This document shows, one piece after another, positions 16,535 to 24,456 of a stretch of DNA of 64,000 nucleotides. The position numbers were made by a program, and so were the translations under genes. The notes under the pieces are model-generated. The model saw nothing but the letters and a program-made list of their open reading frames with translations, made no database searches and was not told the origin of the DNA. This stretch comes from an uncultured Oscillospiraceae bacterium (GTDB taxonomy: Bacteria; Bacillota; Clostridia; Oscillospirales; Ruminococcaceae), in contig CAJTTH010000005.1 in NCBI GenBank assembly GCA_910579125.1, forward strand, positions 50,447 to 114,446, written 5' to 3'. Within the stretch, counting starts at the first letter, position 1; every line of letters begins with the position of its first letter.

Positions 16535-17065
16535 TCAGCTTGCAGAATTATGCCTTTTTGCGCGCGAGGTCACCGCGTGAAGCTCCGTGCTGCGGTTGTC
16601 AAGCCAGCGCGCGACCGTCCGCGTGGTCTGACCGCAGCGGACCATTTCGCAAAGGCGGTCGAAGCTCACCCATTTCGCGGCGCATACCTCGATCGACTGC
16701 AAACGCAGAGCGCCCAGCGGCACGTCCTTTTCCAGAATATAGAAGTCGCGGAGCATACTGTCGGTGGTAAGCGACCACTCGAGGTCGAGTTCGTCATCGT
16801 CCGCCATTATGCCCGTTTCCTCGAAAAGCTCGCGCACGGCAGCCTCGCGGCTTGTTTCTCCCGCAACGGCGCAGCCGCCCGAGCACTCCCATTTTCCTCC
16901 GCTCGTCTTTTCGGGAACGCGCTGAGTAAGCAGTATCTCGCCGCTGCGGTTTATCGTCATTACCTGTACGACAATGTGATATTCTCCGCGCGGTATCGGA
17001 GCGCCCCTCATGACCTTTCTGCCTAACGGCTGCCTGTTGACCGAATAGAGATCGAAAAACTCCAT
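16535..17065 (-). CDS. Nudix hydrolase
   Basis: This 176-residue protein contains a complete Nudix box (GCAVAGETSREAAVRELFEETGI trimmed to its key residues: G, E, then REL-EE-G, about residues 64-86), which binds Mg2+ and cleaves nucleoside diphosphate linked to X. The N-terminal part (DLYSVNRQPLG) resembles Nudix proteins of the isopentenyl-diphosphate isomerase-like group, but substrate is not predictable. Its ATG overlaps the GH130 stop (TAATG), so it is translationally coupled to the phosphorylase gene. Confidence 0.9.
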   Translation of the reverse strand: MEFFDLYSVNRQPLGRKVMRGAPIPRGEYHIVVQVMTINRSGEILLTQRVPEKTSGGKWECSGGCAVAGETSREAAVRELFEETGIMADDDELDLEWSLTTDSMLRDFYILEKDVPLGALRLQSIEVCAAKWVSFDRLCEMVRCGQTTRTVARWLDNRSTELHAVTSRAKRHNSAS

Positions 17066-18252
17066 TATATGCTTTTCGCTCCGTTCTCGAGATTTTTCCG
17101 TATAAGCTCGCAGCGCTGCTTTACGCAGTCTGCGGAGCGGTGCGGATCCTCGGGAGTGTTGAACGTGTAGTCCATAAGTTTTTCAATAGTAGTGGAGGCA
17201 ACGTGAAGTCTTGTGTCGGAGGACGCATAGTAAATGTAAACGTTGTCGTCCTTGACGATACAGCCGTTTGTGAAGCAGACGTTGGAAACGTCGCCTACTC
17301 TCTCAATACCGTGCGGTGCGATAAACAGACCCGACGGCGACGCGATGAGCTTGGACGGGTCGTTAAGGTCGGTCGCGAACACGTAAATAACGTAACGCAG
17401 CCCCGCCGCCGTATTTCTTACGCCGTGCGCGATGTGAATCCAGCCCTTGGGGGTCTTTATCGGCACAGCGCCCGCGCCGTTCTTCACCTCGGTGAGCGTA
17501 TGGTAAATTCTGGGGGAAATGACTTTTTCATCGGTGCAGAGCACGGGATTTGTGATGTCCTCGCAAAGCGCGAAGCAAACTCCGCCGCCGCTGCCCGTCT
17601 GTATGAAATCGTCCTGCGGACGGGTGTAAAACGCGTACTTGCCGTCCACGAACTCGGGGTGCAGGCAAACGTTGCGCTGCTGAGGCGACTTGGATATAAG
17701 GTTCGGCAGGCGCTCCCATGTAACCAGATCCTTGGTGCGGACGATACCCGCCTGTGCCACGGCAGCCGACAGATCGTTCGAAGTCGTGTCCTTGCTCTCG
17801 GAGCAGAACACGCCGTATATCCAGCCGTCCTCGTGCTGCGTTACACGCATATCATAGACGTTGGTCTCCTCGGGACAGGTGTCGGGGAGCTGCACGGGAT
17901 AATCGCGGAAACGGAAGCCCTCGGTGGGCTTGTCGCTCTCGGCTACCGCGAAAAAGCTCTTTCTGTCCGAGCCTTCAACACGCGCAATAAGGCAGTACTT
18001 ACCGTTAAGGTAAATTGCGCCAGAGTTCATGACCGCGTTTACTCCCAGACGCTCCTGAAGATTGGGGTTTGTCGAGTAATCAAGGTCATAGCGCCAGATA
18101 ACGGGCGCGTGCGCCGCGGTGAGTACGGGGTTCTCGTAGCGGTCGTAGATACCGTTGTAGAAGTCCGCCTTGGGGTTGGGCTTATCGAGCAGATCCTCCT
18201 GTTTTTTTATCAGCTCGGCAAGCTGTGTGTCAAATTGTTCCTTTGTAAACAT
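17065..18252 (-). CDS. GH130 phosphorylase, probably 4-O-beta-D-mannosyl-D-glucose phosphorylase
   Basis: The 395-residue length and sequence (NPVLTAAHAPVIWRYDLD, RLGVNAVMNSGAI, ARVEGSDRKSFFAVAESD, and the Asp in NVYDMRVT as likely proton donor) match GH130 enzymes of the subfamily that includes Ruminococcus albus RaMP1. These cytosolic enzymes split Man-beta-1,4-Glc with phosphate to mannose 1-phosphate and glucose, after mannobiose has been epimerised. It heads an eight-gene minus-strand operon from the promoter at 18297-18325. The epimerase partner is not in the window, while GH26 and GH27 genes lie 35 kb away. Confidence 0.9.
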   Translation of the reverse strand: MFTKEQFDTQLAELIKKQEDLLDKPNPKADFYNGIYDRYENPVLTAAHAPVIWRYDLDYSTNPNLQERLGVNAVMNSGAIYLNGKYCLIARVEGSDRKSFFAVAESDKPTEGFRFRDYPVQLPDTCPEETNVYDMRVTQHEDGWIYGVFCSESKDTTSNDLSAAVAQAGIVRTKDLVTWERLPNLISKSPQQRNVCLHPEFVDGKYAFYTRPQDDFIQTGSGGGVCFALCEDITNPVLCTDEKVISPRIYHTLTEVKNGAGAVPIKTPKGWIHIAHGVRNTAAGLRYVIYVFATDLNDPSKLIASPSGLFIAPHGIERVGDVSNVCFTNGCIVKDDNVYIYYASSDTRLHVASTTIEKLMDYTFNTPEDPHRSADCVKQRCELIRKNLENGAKSI

Positions 18253-18296
18253 AGATGCTGAATTCCTTTCATACGAAAAAATAATATATCTATTAT

Positions 18297-18325
18297 ATTA
18301 TAACATATCCGTCTCGGAATTTCAA
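18297..18325 (-). promoter_or_regulatory. Promoter of the GH130 operon
   Basis: Minus-strand TTGAAA (18320-18325) and TATAAT (18297-18302) with a 17-bp spacer. It lies back to back with the plus-strand promoter at 18328-18356, so the -35 boxes are 2 bp apart. Confidence 0.82.
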
Positions 18326-18327
18326 GG

Positions 18328-18356
18328 TTGACAAGGCAATTTTTATGAGTTATAAT
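18328..18356 (+). promoter_or_regulatory. Promoter of the zinc-ribbon membrane protein gene
   Basis: TTGACA (18328-18333) and TATAAT (18351-18356), 17-bp spacer, both perfect. Confidence 0.85.
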
Positions 18357-18412
18357 AAAAATATACAACAACGGCTTTTGCGGACTGTTCGTCCGTCTTG
18401 TGTGGAGGGCGT

Positions 18413-19300
18413 ATGCTGACGAAAAACAAACGTATCTGTCCGTGCTGCGGCAAAACGCTGAAACTTGTTCCTCCCACAAAGGAACTTTTGCCAAAGCGCA
18501 CTTTATCGACCACAGGCGGGCGGGAGTTTTACTTTATCTCAAAAAAGCGGATCTTCAGCTACACGGTATTTCCGAAATCGAACTTTACATATCCCGCGGG
18601 ATTTGATAAATATTCGCCCGCGATTATTAAAGAGGATTATTGTTTTATCAACAAAAAATCCACGCGAAAAGACTTTACGGGTATTGCCACCGCCTATAAC
18701 ACCCGAAAAAAGCTCTCAAAGGACGGACTGTGGCTTTTCTCGTGGGAAATGATATTCCATTGCGGCAATTGCGGACAAAAGCTGGCGCTTAATTATAATC
18801 CTTTCGCCATATTGAACGATTGGTTGTGGCTGTCGCTTATATGCGGCGTTTTTCTGATATTCTTTTGTTTAACGGGATTTTCCGAAATTTGGGCGGCCGA
18901 TTCGACCGTAACGTTCGCTTTGTTTTGCGCATTGTCAGCAATATGTCCGTTATGCGTTGGTTTCTCTTTTGTAAGTTTAGTTTATGCAAAAATTTTTTTA
19001 AGCAACTTTGTTCCGACAAACGAGGTTGACAACCTTATCTATCCCCCAACCGACGTGCGGCTGAGCGATGTGTTCCGCTCTCCGTATCTGCGCGAGGGAA
19101 ACGTTTTCTCCGTGCGGCTCGGCGGCGACGATATACATCTATACCTTGTGCGCAAAAACGGCTGCTGCGAATTTTCGATATGCTGTGCGGATAACAAACG
19201 CGAGCGGCTGAAACAAAGGCTTTCTGAGTGCCCGGAGCTTGAACTGACGTTCGAGGGCAAGCGCGTCGGAACAGCGGAAATTTTGGAGGTTATCCCGTGA
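18413..19300 (+). CDS. Zinc-ribbon membrane protein, unknown function
   Basis: The 295-residue product opens with a zinc-ribbon knuckle (CPCCGK, residues 9-14) and has a second CGNCGQ near residue 120, which could complete one split zinc site. Two membrane segments follow (about residues 140-165 and 175-205), then a soluble C-terminal domain of about 90 residues. I do not recognise a named family. The start is fixed by GGAGG 5 nt before ATG 18413. Its last four bases overlap the GTG of the broken gene at 19297 (GTGA), so the two formed an operon. Confidence 0.75.
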   Translation: MLTKNKRICPCCGKTLKLVPPTKELLPKRTLSTTGGREFYFISKKRIFSYTVFPKSNFTYPAGFDKYSPAIIKEDYCFINKKSTRKDFTGIATAYNTRKKLSKDGLWLFSWEMIFHCGNCGQKLALNYNPFAILNDWLWLSLICGVFLIFFCLTGFSEIWAADSTVTFALFCALSAICPLCVGFSFVSLVYAKIFLSNFVPTNEVDNLIYPPTDVRLSDVFRSPYLREGNVFSVRLGGDDIHLYLVRKNGCCEFSICCADNKRERLKQRLSECPELELTFEGKRVGTAEILEVIP

Positions 19301-19451
19301 AAACAACGAAGAAATTACCAAAATGGGCGATAACGGCGAATACACGCATTATTTCGCTGTGAGCGTGCAGTTTAAAAGCGGCGGCGAGAAGCTGAAAAGT
19401 CCGTACATCACCAAAATCGAGCCGCTGCAGAGATATTGGCGTATCATGTAA
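19297..19451 (+). pseudogene. Deletion pseudogene of a small secreted or membrane protein
   Basis: A GTG at 19297 overlaps the preceding stop (GTGA) and has GGAGG 8 nt upstream, an intact translation start. It encodes a typical N-terminus (MKTTKKLPKWAITA) but runs into a stop at 19362 after 21 codons. From about 19323 a different frame continues for 42 codons to 19451 with a soluble C-terminal-looking tail (YFAVSVQFKSGGEKL). The simplest reading is an internal deletion that joined the two ends out of frame. The original family is not recognisable. Confidence 0.5.
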
Positions 19452-19470
19452 ATCAATTTAAGGAGCAATT

Positions 19471-20130
19471 ATGAAATACAATCCGATTATTTTCGACCTT
19501 GACGGAACATTGTTAAACACTCTCGGCGACCTTGCCGCAGCGGGAAATTACGCTCTGGAGCGGTCGGGTTTTCCCGTGCACGCCGAGGAGGCATACCGTT
19601 ACTTTGTCGGCAACGGCATTCCCAAGCTCATTAAGCGTATTTGTCCGCCGAACTCCTCCGCTGAGACGTTAGAGCTTGTACATAAGATATTCGGCGAATA
19701 TTACGACAAGCACAAATCCGACCGCACCAAGCCCTACGGCGGCATGACGGAGCTTCTCGCGGAGCTGAAAGCGCGCGGCATTACCGCCGTCTGCAACACC
19801 AACAAGGACTACGCGTTTTCGAAGACGCTGCTGCGGTCGTTCTACGGCGATACGCTCGCGGAGATAGTCGGCGCGGGTCTCGGCTTCGATACCAAGCCCG
19901 ACCCGTCGGCGGCGATTTATCTTGCGGAAAAGTACGCGGTCAACGGCATGAAGCCGCTCTATGTCGGTGACAGCAGCGTGGATATGCAGACCGCTTTGAA
20001 CGCGCATATCGACGGCTGCGGAGTGCTCTGGGGCTTCCGTGACCGCGCAGAGCTGGAGCGGTATTTCCCGACCTATATTGCGGAGAATGTCGGGCAGCTC
20101 CGCGAGATTATCCTTGGAGGACGAGAATGA
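19471..20130 (+). CDS. HAD hydrolase, phosphoglycolate phosphatase-like
   Basis: This 219-residue protein has the full HAD set: motif I FDLDGTLLNT (residues 8-17), motif II NTNK (about 110), motif III lysine in DTKPDP and motif IV GDSSVDMQTA. A helical cap between residues 18 and 85 is of the Gph/PGP type. It should dephosphorylate a small sugar phosphate, possibly phosphoglycolate. AAGGAG lies 6 nt upstream. Its stop overlaps the start of the VOC gene (ATGA), so the two are coupled. Confidence 0.88.
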   Translation: MKYNPIIFDLDGTLLNTLGDLAAAGNYALERSGFPVHAEEAYRYFVGNGIPKLIKRICPPNSSAETLELVHKIFGEYYDKHKSDRTKPYGGMTELLAELKARGITAVCNTNKDYAFSKTLLRSFYGDTLAEIVGAGLGFDTKPDPSAAIYLAEKYAVNGMKPLYVGDSSVDMQTALNAHIDGCGVLWGFRDRAELERYFPTYIAENVGQLREIILGGRE

Positions 20131-20510
20131 AGATAGACCACATTGCAATGTACGTAAACAATTTAGAGGCGGCAAGGGATTTTTTCATAAAATACTTCGG
20201 CGCGGTATCCGACGACGGCTATCACAATCCGACGACAAATTTCCGATCATATTTCCTCAGCTTTTCCGACGGCGCGAGACTCGAGATAATGACTCGTCCC
20301 GAGCTTGACGATACCGTAAAAACACCGTTCCGCACAGGCTACGCGCATATCGCGTTCTCCGTCGGCAGTGCCGTGCGTGTCGACGAACTTACCCGCGAGC
20401 TTAACGCCGACGGGTACGAAATCGAAAGCGCCCCCCGCCGTACCGGCGACGGCTATTACGAAAGCTGCATCGTCGGCTTGGAGAGAAATCTTATTGAAAT
20501 AACGGTATAA
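20127..20510 (+). CDS. VOC-superfamily (glyoxalase/dioxygenase fold) protein
   Basis: The 127-residue protein shows two beta-alpha-beta-beta-beta modules and the metal-ligand positions of glyoxalase I relatives: His5 (IDHIAMYV), Glu in LEIM (about 54), His in AHIAFSV (about 75) and Glu in LIEITV near the end. Substrate is unknown; family members include lactoylglutathione lyases and antibiotic-resistance proteins. It is translationally coupled to the HAD gene and followed by a terminator at 20511. Confidence 0.88.
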   Translation: MKIDHIAMYVNNLEAARDFFIKYFGAVSDDGYHNPTTNFRSYFLSFSDGARLEIMTRPELDDTVKTPFRTGYAHIAFSVGSAVRVDELTRELNADGYEIESAPRRTGDGYYESCIVGLERNLIEITV

Positions 20511-20535
20511 AAACGGGGGCGAAAACCCCCGTTTC
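20511..20535. terminator. Bidirectional terminator between the VOC gene and spoVAE
   Basis: AAACGGGGG (20511-20519) pairs with CCCCCGTTT (20525-20533), 6-nt loop, between convergent stops at 20510 and 20537. Confidence 0.88.
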
Positions 20536-20536
20536 G

Positions 20537-20914
20537 TTATGCCTCGTTGATCTTCGAGCCGCTCTTGAACACGAGCGCCGCGATAAGTCCAAAGAAGATC
20601 GCTGCAGATATCCCGACAGCCGCCGAGGTAAATCCGCCCATAAATATTCCGATAAAGCCGTTCTGGTCGACAGCCTTGCGCACGCCTTTTGCGAGCAGAT
20701 GTCCGAAGCCCGTAAGCGGCACGGTAGCGCCGCCGCCCGCCAGATCGACAACAGGCTGATACCAACCCAGACCGCCGAGGGCTACTCCCGCCACTACGTA
20801 AGACGTGAGTATACGCGCCGGCGTGAGCTTCGTCAGGTCTATCAGCACCTGTCCGATAGCACAAAGCAGACCGCCTATCAGAAACGCCCATACATATTCC
20901 ATAAACATATCCAT
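20537..20914 (-). CDS. spoVAE: Stage V sporulation protein AE (SpoVAE/AEb)
   Basis: The 125-residue, strongly hydrophobic protein (three to four membrane segments) matches SpoVAE: AFLIGGLLCAIGQVLID at the N-terminus and GGATVPLTGFGHLLAKG in the middle. With SpoVAC and SpoVAD it builds the channel that loads dipicolinic acid into the forespore and releases it on germination. An upstream in-frame extension is rejected because AAGGAG lies 4-5 nt before ATG 20914. It is separated from spoVAD by a 196-bp gap holding a palindromic repeat. Confidence 0.93.
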   Translation of the reverse strand: MDMFMEYVWAFLIGGLLCAIGQVLIDLTKLTPARILTSYVVAGVALGGLGWYQPVVDLAGGGATVPLTGFGHLLAKGVRKAVDQNGFIGIFMGGFTSAAVGISAAIFFGLIAALVFKSGSKINEA

Positions 20915-20930
20915 ATTCTCCTTATCTAAA

Positions 20931-21060
20931 AAGCAAAAGCCCGCACCGTTCGCTTCGCTCACTAGCCGAACAGCAGTGCCTACGCTCCGCTCGCTTTGCT
21001 CGCTTCACTGCGGCAATACTGTTCGCAGGTGCGATTTATCGCTTCGGCGACTTTTGCGCT
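20931..21060. repeat. Palindromic intergenic repeat, copy A (between spoVAD and spoVAE)
   Basis: The segment opens with GCAAAAG..CGCACC and closes with the complementary GGTGCG..CTTTTGC; inside, GAACAG pairs with CTGTTC and GCAGTG with CACTGC. Its core 20977-21018 (TGCCTACGCT .. CTGCGGCAATA) recurs in reverse orientation within 35241-35352. Confidence 0.65.
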
Positions 21061-21110
21061 GCGATAACGGTTACGCGCTTTTTTGTGCGAATATTGGCGA
21101 ACCATGCTTT

Positions 21111-22115
21111 TTAAGTGTGACTTATTTCCACCGCGTGAGCGATCCCCGGGATCGCGCCGCCCTGCTGCACCATTGTCGGCGACATCAGCGCGCCCGTTGC
21201 GACATACAATATCCGCTTCAGCTCGCCGCTTTTAACTCTCCCCAGAAAATGCGCGCACATCATCGAAGCCGAGCAGCCGCAGCCCGAGCCGCCCGCGTGA
21301 ACGTCCTGCCGCTCCCTGTCGTATATCAGCAGACCGCAGTCCTGATGACGCTCCTTTATCGACACGCCGTCGCGCTGAAACAGCTCGTACAGCATATCGC
21401 TGCCGACCTGCCCGAGATCGCCTGTTACAATAACGTCATAGCTCTCGGGGTGCGTTCCCGTGTGTTTGAAATGCCGCGAGATCGTATCGTAAGCCGCTCC
21501 CGCCATTGCCGCACCCATATTGTTCAGGTCGGTGATGCCCATATCCTGTATCTTCCCGACCGTACCCGCGCGGATATACGGCGGTTTTAGCGCCGAATTG
21601 AGTATCGCCGCGCCCGAGGCTGTAGCCGTCCATTGCGATGTGGGAGTACGCACCCCGCCGTAGTTCAGCGGAAAACGGAACTGACGCTCCGCCGAAGAAA
21701 AGTGAGAGCTTGTTACCGCCGAGCAGTTATCGACATATCCCGCGTTCACCATACATGCTGCCAGCAGCAGACATTCCGCGAATGTCGAGCAAGCGCCGTA
21801 TACTCCCAGAAACGGAATATAGAAATCCTTTAGCCCGTAGGACGAGCCCGTGCACTGATTGAGCAGGTCGCCCGCGAATATCAGATCCATTTTTTCGGGG
21901 CAGAGCTTCGCCTTATCCATGGCGTGTTGGAGCGCCTTTTTCTGTAACTGCGCTTCCGCCTGCTCCCATGTGTCCATATCACCCTTGTTGTCTTGTAATA
22001 TCTCGTCAAACTCGTCGCCGTGCGGTCCCTCGCCCTCGACCTTTCCGACTACGGAAGCCCACTCGGATATTGACGCGTTGCTGAATTTAAATGTTTTTCC
22101 CTCGCAAACCGACAT
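21111..22115 (-). CDS. spoVAD: Stage V sporulation protein AD (SpoVAD)
   Basis: The 334-residue protein has the thiolase-like fold of SpoVAD: FLGVYGACSTFAECL around the pseudo-active cysteine (about residue 108), SSHFSSAERQFRFPL and the C-terminal GGSGCGCSASMMCAHFL. SpoVAD binds dipicolinic acid directly at the inner spore membrane. It starts 10 bp after spoVAC. The ATG is preceded by AAGGAGGAT. Confidence 0.95.
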   Translation of the reverse strand: MSVCEGKTFKFSNASISEWASVVGKVEGEGPHGDEFDEILQDNKGDMDTWEQAEAQLQKKALQHAMDKAKLCPEKMDLIFAGDLLNQCTGSSYGLKDFYIPFLGVYGACSTFAECLLLAACMVNAGYVDNCSAVTSSHFSSAERQFRFPLNYGGVRTPTSQWTATASGAAILNSALKPPYIRAGTVGKIQDMGITDLNNMGAAMAGAAYDTISRHFKHTGTHPESYDVIVTGDLGQVGSDMLYELFQRDGVSIKERHQDCGLLIYDRERQDVHAGGSGCGCSASMMCAHFLGRVKSGELKRILYVATGALMSPTMVQQGGAIPGIAHAVEISHT

Positions 22116-22125
22116 AATATCCTCC

Positions 22126-22569
22126 TTAAAACAACGTAGTAATATAGTAAATTATTCCGTAGATAATCGACGCGGAAATTCCGTAAACTATTACGGGACC
22201 CGCGATAACGAACATCTTCGCGCCTAAGCCCAGCACATAGCCCTCGCTCTTGAAGTCCAGTGCGGGCGATACCACCGAGTTCGCGAAGCCCGTTATCGGC
22301 ACGAGAGTTCCCGCGCCGGCGTGCTGCGCTATGCGGTCATAGAGCTTCAAGCCCGTGAGCAGCGCAGACAGGAAAATGAGCGTCATTGAGGTCCACATAC
22401 CCGAATCCTCCTGATTAAAGCCGAACGCCTGATACATATTCAGCAGAGCCTCGCCGAGCACACATATACCGCCGCCGATAACGAACGCCAGCGGAATGGT
22501 CTTGTACATAGCCGACGGGTGAGAATGCCGCTTGGCAAGCTCGCCGTATTCCTGATTTGATATATTCAT
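22126..22569 (-). CDS. spoVAC: Stage V sporulation protein AC (SpoVAC)
   Basis: The 147-residue membrane protein has four hydrophobic segments and the SpoVAC motifs GGGICVLGEALLN and GAGTLVPITGFANSVVSPALD. SpoVAC is the mechanosensitive channel part of the SpoVA complex. The ATG at 22569 has AAGGAG 9-10 nt upstream; a TTG at 22587 would place that site inside the gene. SpoVA operons are normally read by the forespore factor SigG; I could not identify a convincing SigG site upstream. Confidence 0.95.
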   Translation of the reverse strand: MNISNQEYGELAKRHSHPSAMYKTIPLAFVIGGGICVLGEALLNMYQAFGFNQEDSGMWTSMTLIFLSALLTGLKLYDRIAQHAGAGTLVPITGFANSVVSPALDFKSEGYVLGLGAKMFVIAGPVIVYGISASIIYGIIYYITTLF

Positions 22570-22671
22570 AAAGGTTGCTCCTTTCAAATTGCGTTATACG
22601 GATATTTTGATGAAAAATATCGAAAAAATACGATTTTAAATATAGTAAAATTTGTCTTATTGCCGCAGAAT

Positions 22672-22700
22672 TTGACAAATCGACCGTATTATGTTATAAT
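22672..22700 (+). promoter_or_regulatory. Consensus SigA promoter of the GNAT gene pair
   Basis: TTGACA (22672-22677), 17 bp, TATAAT (22695-22700): a perfect vegetative promoter 17 bp before the start codon at 22718, so the leader is very short. Confidence 0.9.
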
Positions 22701-22717
22701 GGGCAAGAGGTGATGCT

Positions 22718-23284
22718 ATGGAGCACAAGGGCACGGTAATGCTCGAAACGGAGCGGCTGATACTCCGCAGATTTACCGCGGACGACGCGGAAGCCGCGTT
22801 CAGAAACTGGACCTCAAGCGACACGGTGACAAAATTTCTGCGCTGGGAAACCTACAGCGATATTTCGGCAGTGCGTGATTACATAAATTTTCAGTTGGAA
22901 AACTATAAGAAAATTGAGACTTACGATTGGGCGATAGTGCTCAAAGAGCTTGGAGAACCTATTGGTTCAATAGGCGCTGTCGCCTTAAACGAAAAAGCGC
23001 AAAGTGTCGAGATCGGCTACTGTATCGGCGAGAAATGGTGGCGGCGCGGCTATATGAGCGAGGCGCTTTCGGCGGTTATCGCGTTCTTTTTCGAGGAGGT
23101 CGGCGTAAACCGCGTTTATTCGGAGCACGATCCGCGAAATCCCAATTCGGGAAAGGTAATGCAAAAGTGCGGAATGAAGTACGAGGGCACTCTTCGTCAA
23201 GCCGACTATAACAACTCCGGTATCTGCGACACCTGCGTTTACGGAATACTCGCGGAGGAATACAACGCGAACAAGCCCGCGTAA
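22718..23284 (+). CDS. RimJ/RimL-type GNAT acetyltransferase
   Basis: This 188-residue protein begins with the ETERLILRRFTADDAEAAF signature of the Acetyltransf_3 group, has the acetyl-CoA loop as GEKWWRRGYMSEAL (Q/R-x-x-G-x-G/A variant, about residue 108) and the closing NxxSGKVMQKCGM motif. Members N-acetylate ribosomal proteins, antibiotics or other amines; the substrate is not predictable. AGAGGTG precedes the start. It is followed after 14 bp by a second, unrelated GNAT gene, both behind a consensus promoter. Confidence 0.88.
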   Translation: MEHKGTVMLETERLILRRFTADDAEAAFRNWTSSDTVTKFLRWETYSDISAVRDYINFQLENYKKIETYDWAIVLKELGEPIGSIGAVALNEKAQSVEIGYCIGEKWWRRGYMSEALSAVIAFFFEEVGVNRVYSEHDPRNPNSGKVMQKCGMKYEGTLRQADYNNSGICDTCVYGILAEEYNANKPA

Positions 23285-23298
23285 AGGAAAGGAAAAAA

Positions 23299-23748
23299 AT
23301 GGAACTGAAAATTAAGCATTTCACGGAGCTTACAACAGAGGAGCTTTACGATATAATACAGGCGCGCGTGGATATTTTTGTCGTGGAGCAGAAATGCCCC
23401 TACCGCGAGCTTGACGACAAGGACAGAGACGCCTACCACATCTGGCTTCGCGACGAAAACGGCATAATCGCGTATCTGCGCACGCTCGACAAGGGCGTGG
23501 CGTTCGAGGAGGCTTCGGTCGGACGGATAATCACCGTGCGGCGCGGTCAAGGCTACGGCGCGGTTATTATGCGCGAGGGCATAAAGTTCGCGTTGGAGAA
23601 GTACAACACGGACAAGCTCAAAATTATGGCGCAGCACTACGCCAAGGGCTTTTACGAGAAATTCGGCTTCGTGCAGTGCTCCGAGCCGTTTGACGACGAC
23701 GGCATCGAGCATATTAATATGATATTGGAGCATAACGCAAGACCGTGA
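23299..23748 (+). CDS. ElaA-type GNAT acetyltransferase
   Basis: The 149-residue protein has the ElaA hallmarks LYDIIQARVDIFVVEQKCPY at the start, IGRIITV-like strand with RRGQGYGAVIM as acetyl-CoA loop (about residues 78-88) and YEKFGFVQ near the end. The biological substrate of ElaA is unknown. AAAGGAAAGG lies upstream. It ends before a bidirectional hairpin that separates it from the convergent nth gene. Confidence 0.9.
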   Translation: MELKIKHFTELTTEELYDIIQARVDIFVVEQKCPYRELDDKDRDAYHIWLRDENGIIAYLRTLDKGVAFEEASVGRIITVRRGQGYGAVIMREGIKFALEKYNTDKLKIMAQHYAKGFYEKFGFVQCSEPFDDDGIEHINMILEHNARP

Positions 23749-23774
23749 GCCGCTCCCGTGTGAAAACCGACGAA

Positions 23775-23801
23775 AAAAGCCCCTGTAATAAGGGGCTTTA
23801 T
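23775..23801. terminator. Terminator at the end of the metG-nth operon
   Basis: AAAGCCCCT (23777-23785) pairs with AGGGGCTTT (23791-23799). On the minus strand T6 follows, serving nth; the plus-strand GNAT gene may use it too. Confidence 0.85.
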
Positions 23802-23811
23802 AATATGTAGA

Positions 23812-24456
23812 TTATTTGCTTTTGCGGTTATTCTCCGCGCAGAGTGCGGAGAGCGCGCACTCGGAGCACCTGGGCGCTCTCGCGGAGCAGACTCCTCTGC
23901 CGTGCCATACAAGGCGGTGACAGAAGTACAGCCCCTCCTCGGGCGGAATTATGGCGCGGAGCTGCTTTTCCACCTGAGCCGCGTCCTTGCCCTGCGACAA
24001 TCCGAGCCTGTTCGTCAGCCGTATAACGTGAGTATCGCAGACCATTGCGGGCTTGCCGTAGAGGTCGCCGACCATAAGATTTGCGGTCTTGCGCCCTACC
24101 CCGGGCAGCTTGACAAGCTCCTCTATCGTATCGGGAACTTCGCCGCCGTAAACGTCCTTCAGCACGCGGCACATCTCAACGATATCCTGCGCCTTGGTGT
24201 GATAGAGACCGCAGGATTTTATGTACTCCTCCACCTCGGAGACCTCCGCGTCCGCGAACGCGTCCACGCTCGGAAAACGCTTGAACAGCGCGGGCGTTAC
24301 GAGGTTCACGCGCTTGTCGGTGCACTGCGCGGAAAGCCTTGTCGCGATAAGCAGCTCGTGCGGCTGATTGTACTGCAGCGCGCACTTCACCTCGGGGTAT
24401 TCCCTTTTCAGCAGCTCGATAATTTCGGCTGCTCTTTGTTTTTTTGAAATTCTCAT
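23812..24456 (-). CDS. nth: Endonuclease III
   Basis: The 214-residue DNA glycosylase/AP lyase has the catalytic-lysine region LSAQCTDKRVN (about residue 40-50), the helix-hairpin-helix LPGVGRKTAN (about 112-121), the catalytic Asp in VCDTHVIRL, and the four-cysteine cluster motif C-x6-C-x2-C-x5-C at the end. It removes oxidised pyrimidines in base-excision repair. Its ATG overlaps the stop of the CBS protein gene (ATGA). Confidence 0.96.
   Translation of the reverse strand: MRISKKQRAAEIIELLKREYPEVKCALQYNQPHELLIATRLSAQCTDKRVNLVTPALFKRFPSVDAFADAEVSEVEEYIKSCGLYHTKAQDIVEMCRVLKDVYGGEVPDTIEELVKLPGVGRKTANLMVGDLYGKPAMVCDTHVIRLTNRLGLSQGKDAAQVEKQLRAIIPPEEGLYFCHRLVWHGRGVCSARAPRCSECALSALCAENNRKSK

Noticed and set aside
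18253..18412. Shared operator between the back-to-back GH130 and zinc-ribbon promoters
   Set aside because: The -35 boxes are 2 bp apart, but I found no palindrome or repeated motif that would support a common regulator.
20931..21060. Small CRISPR-like array
   Set aside because: The repeats are nested palindromes without regular spacers and no cas gene is present in the window.
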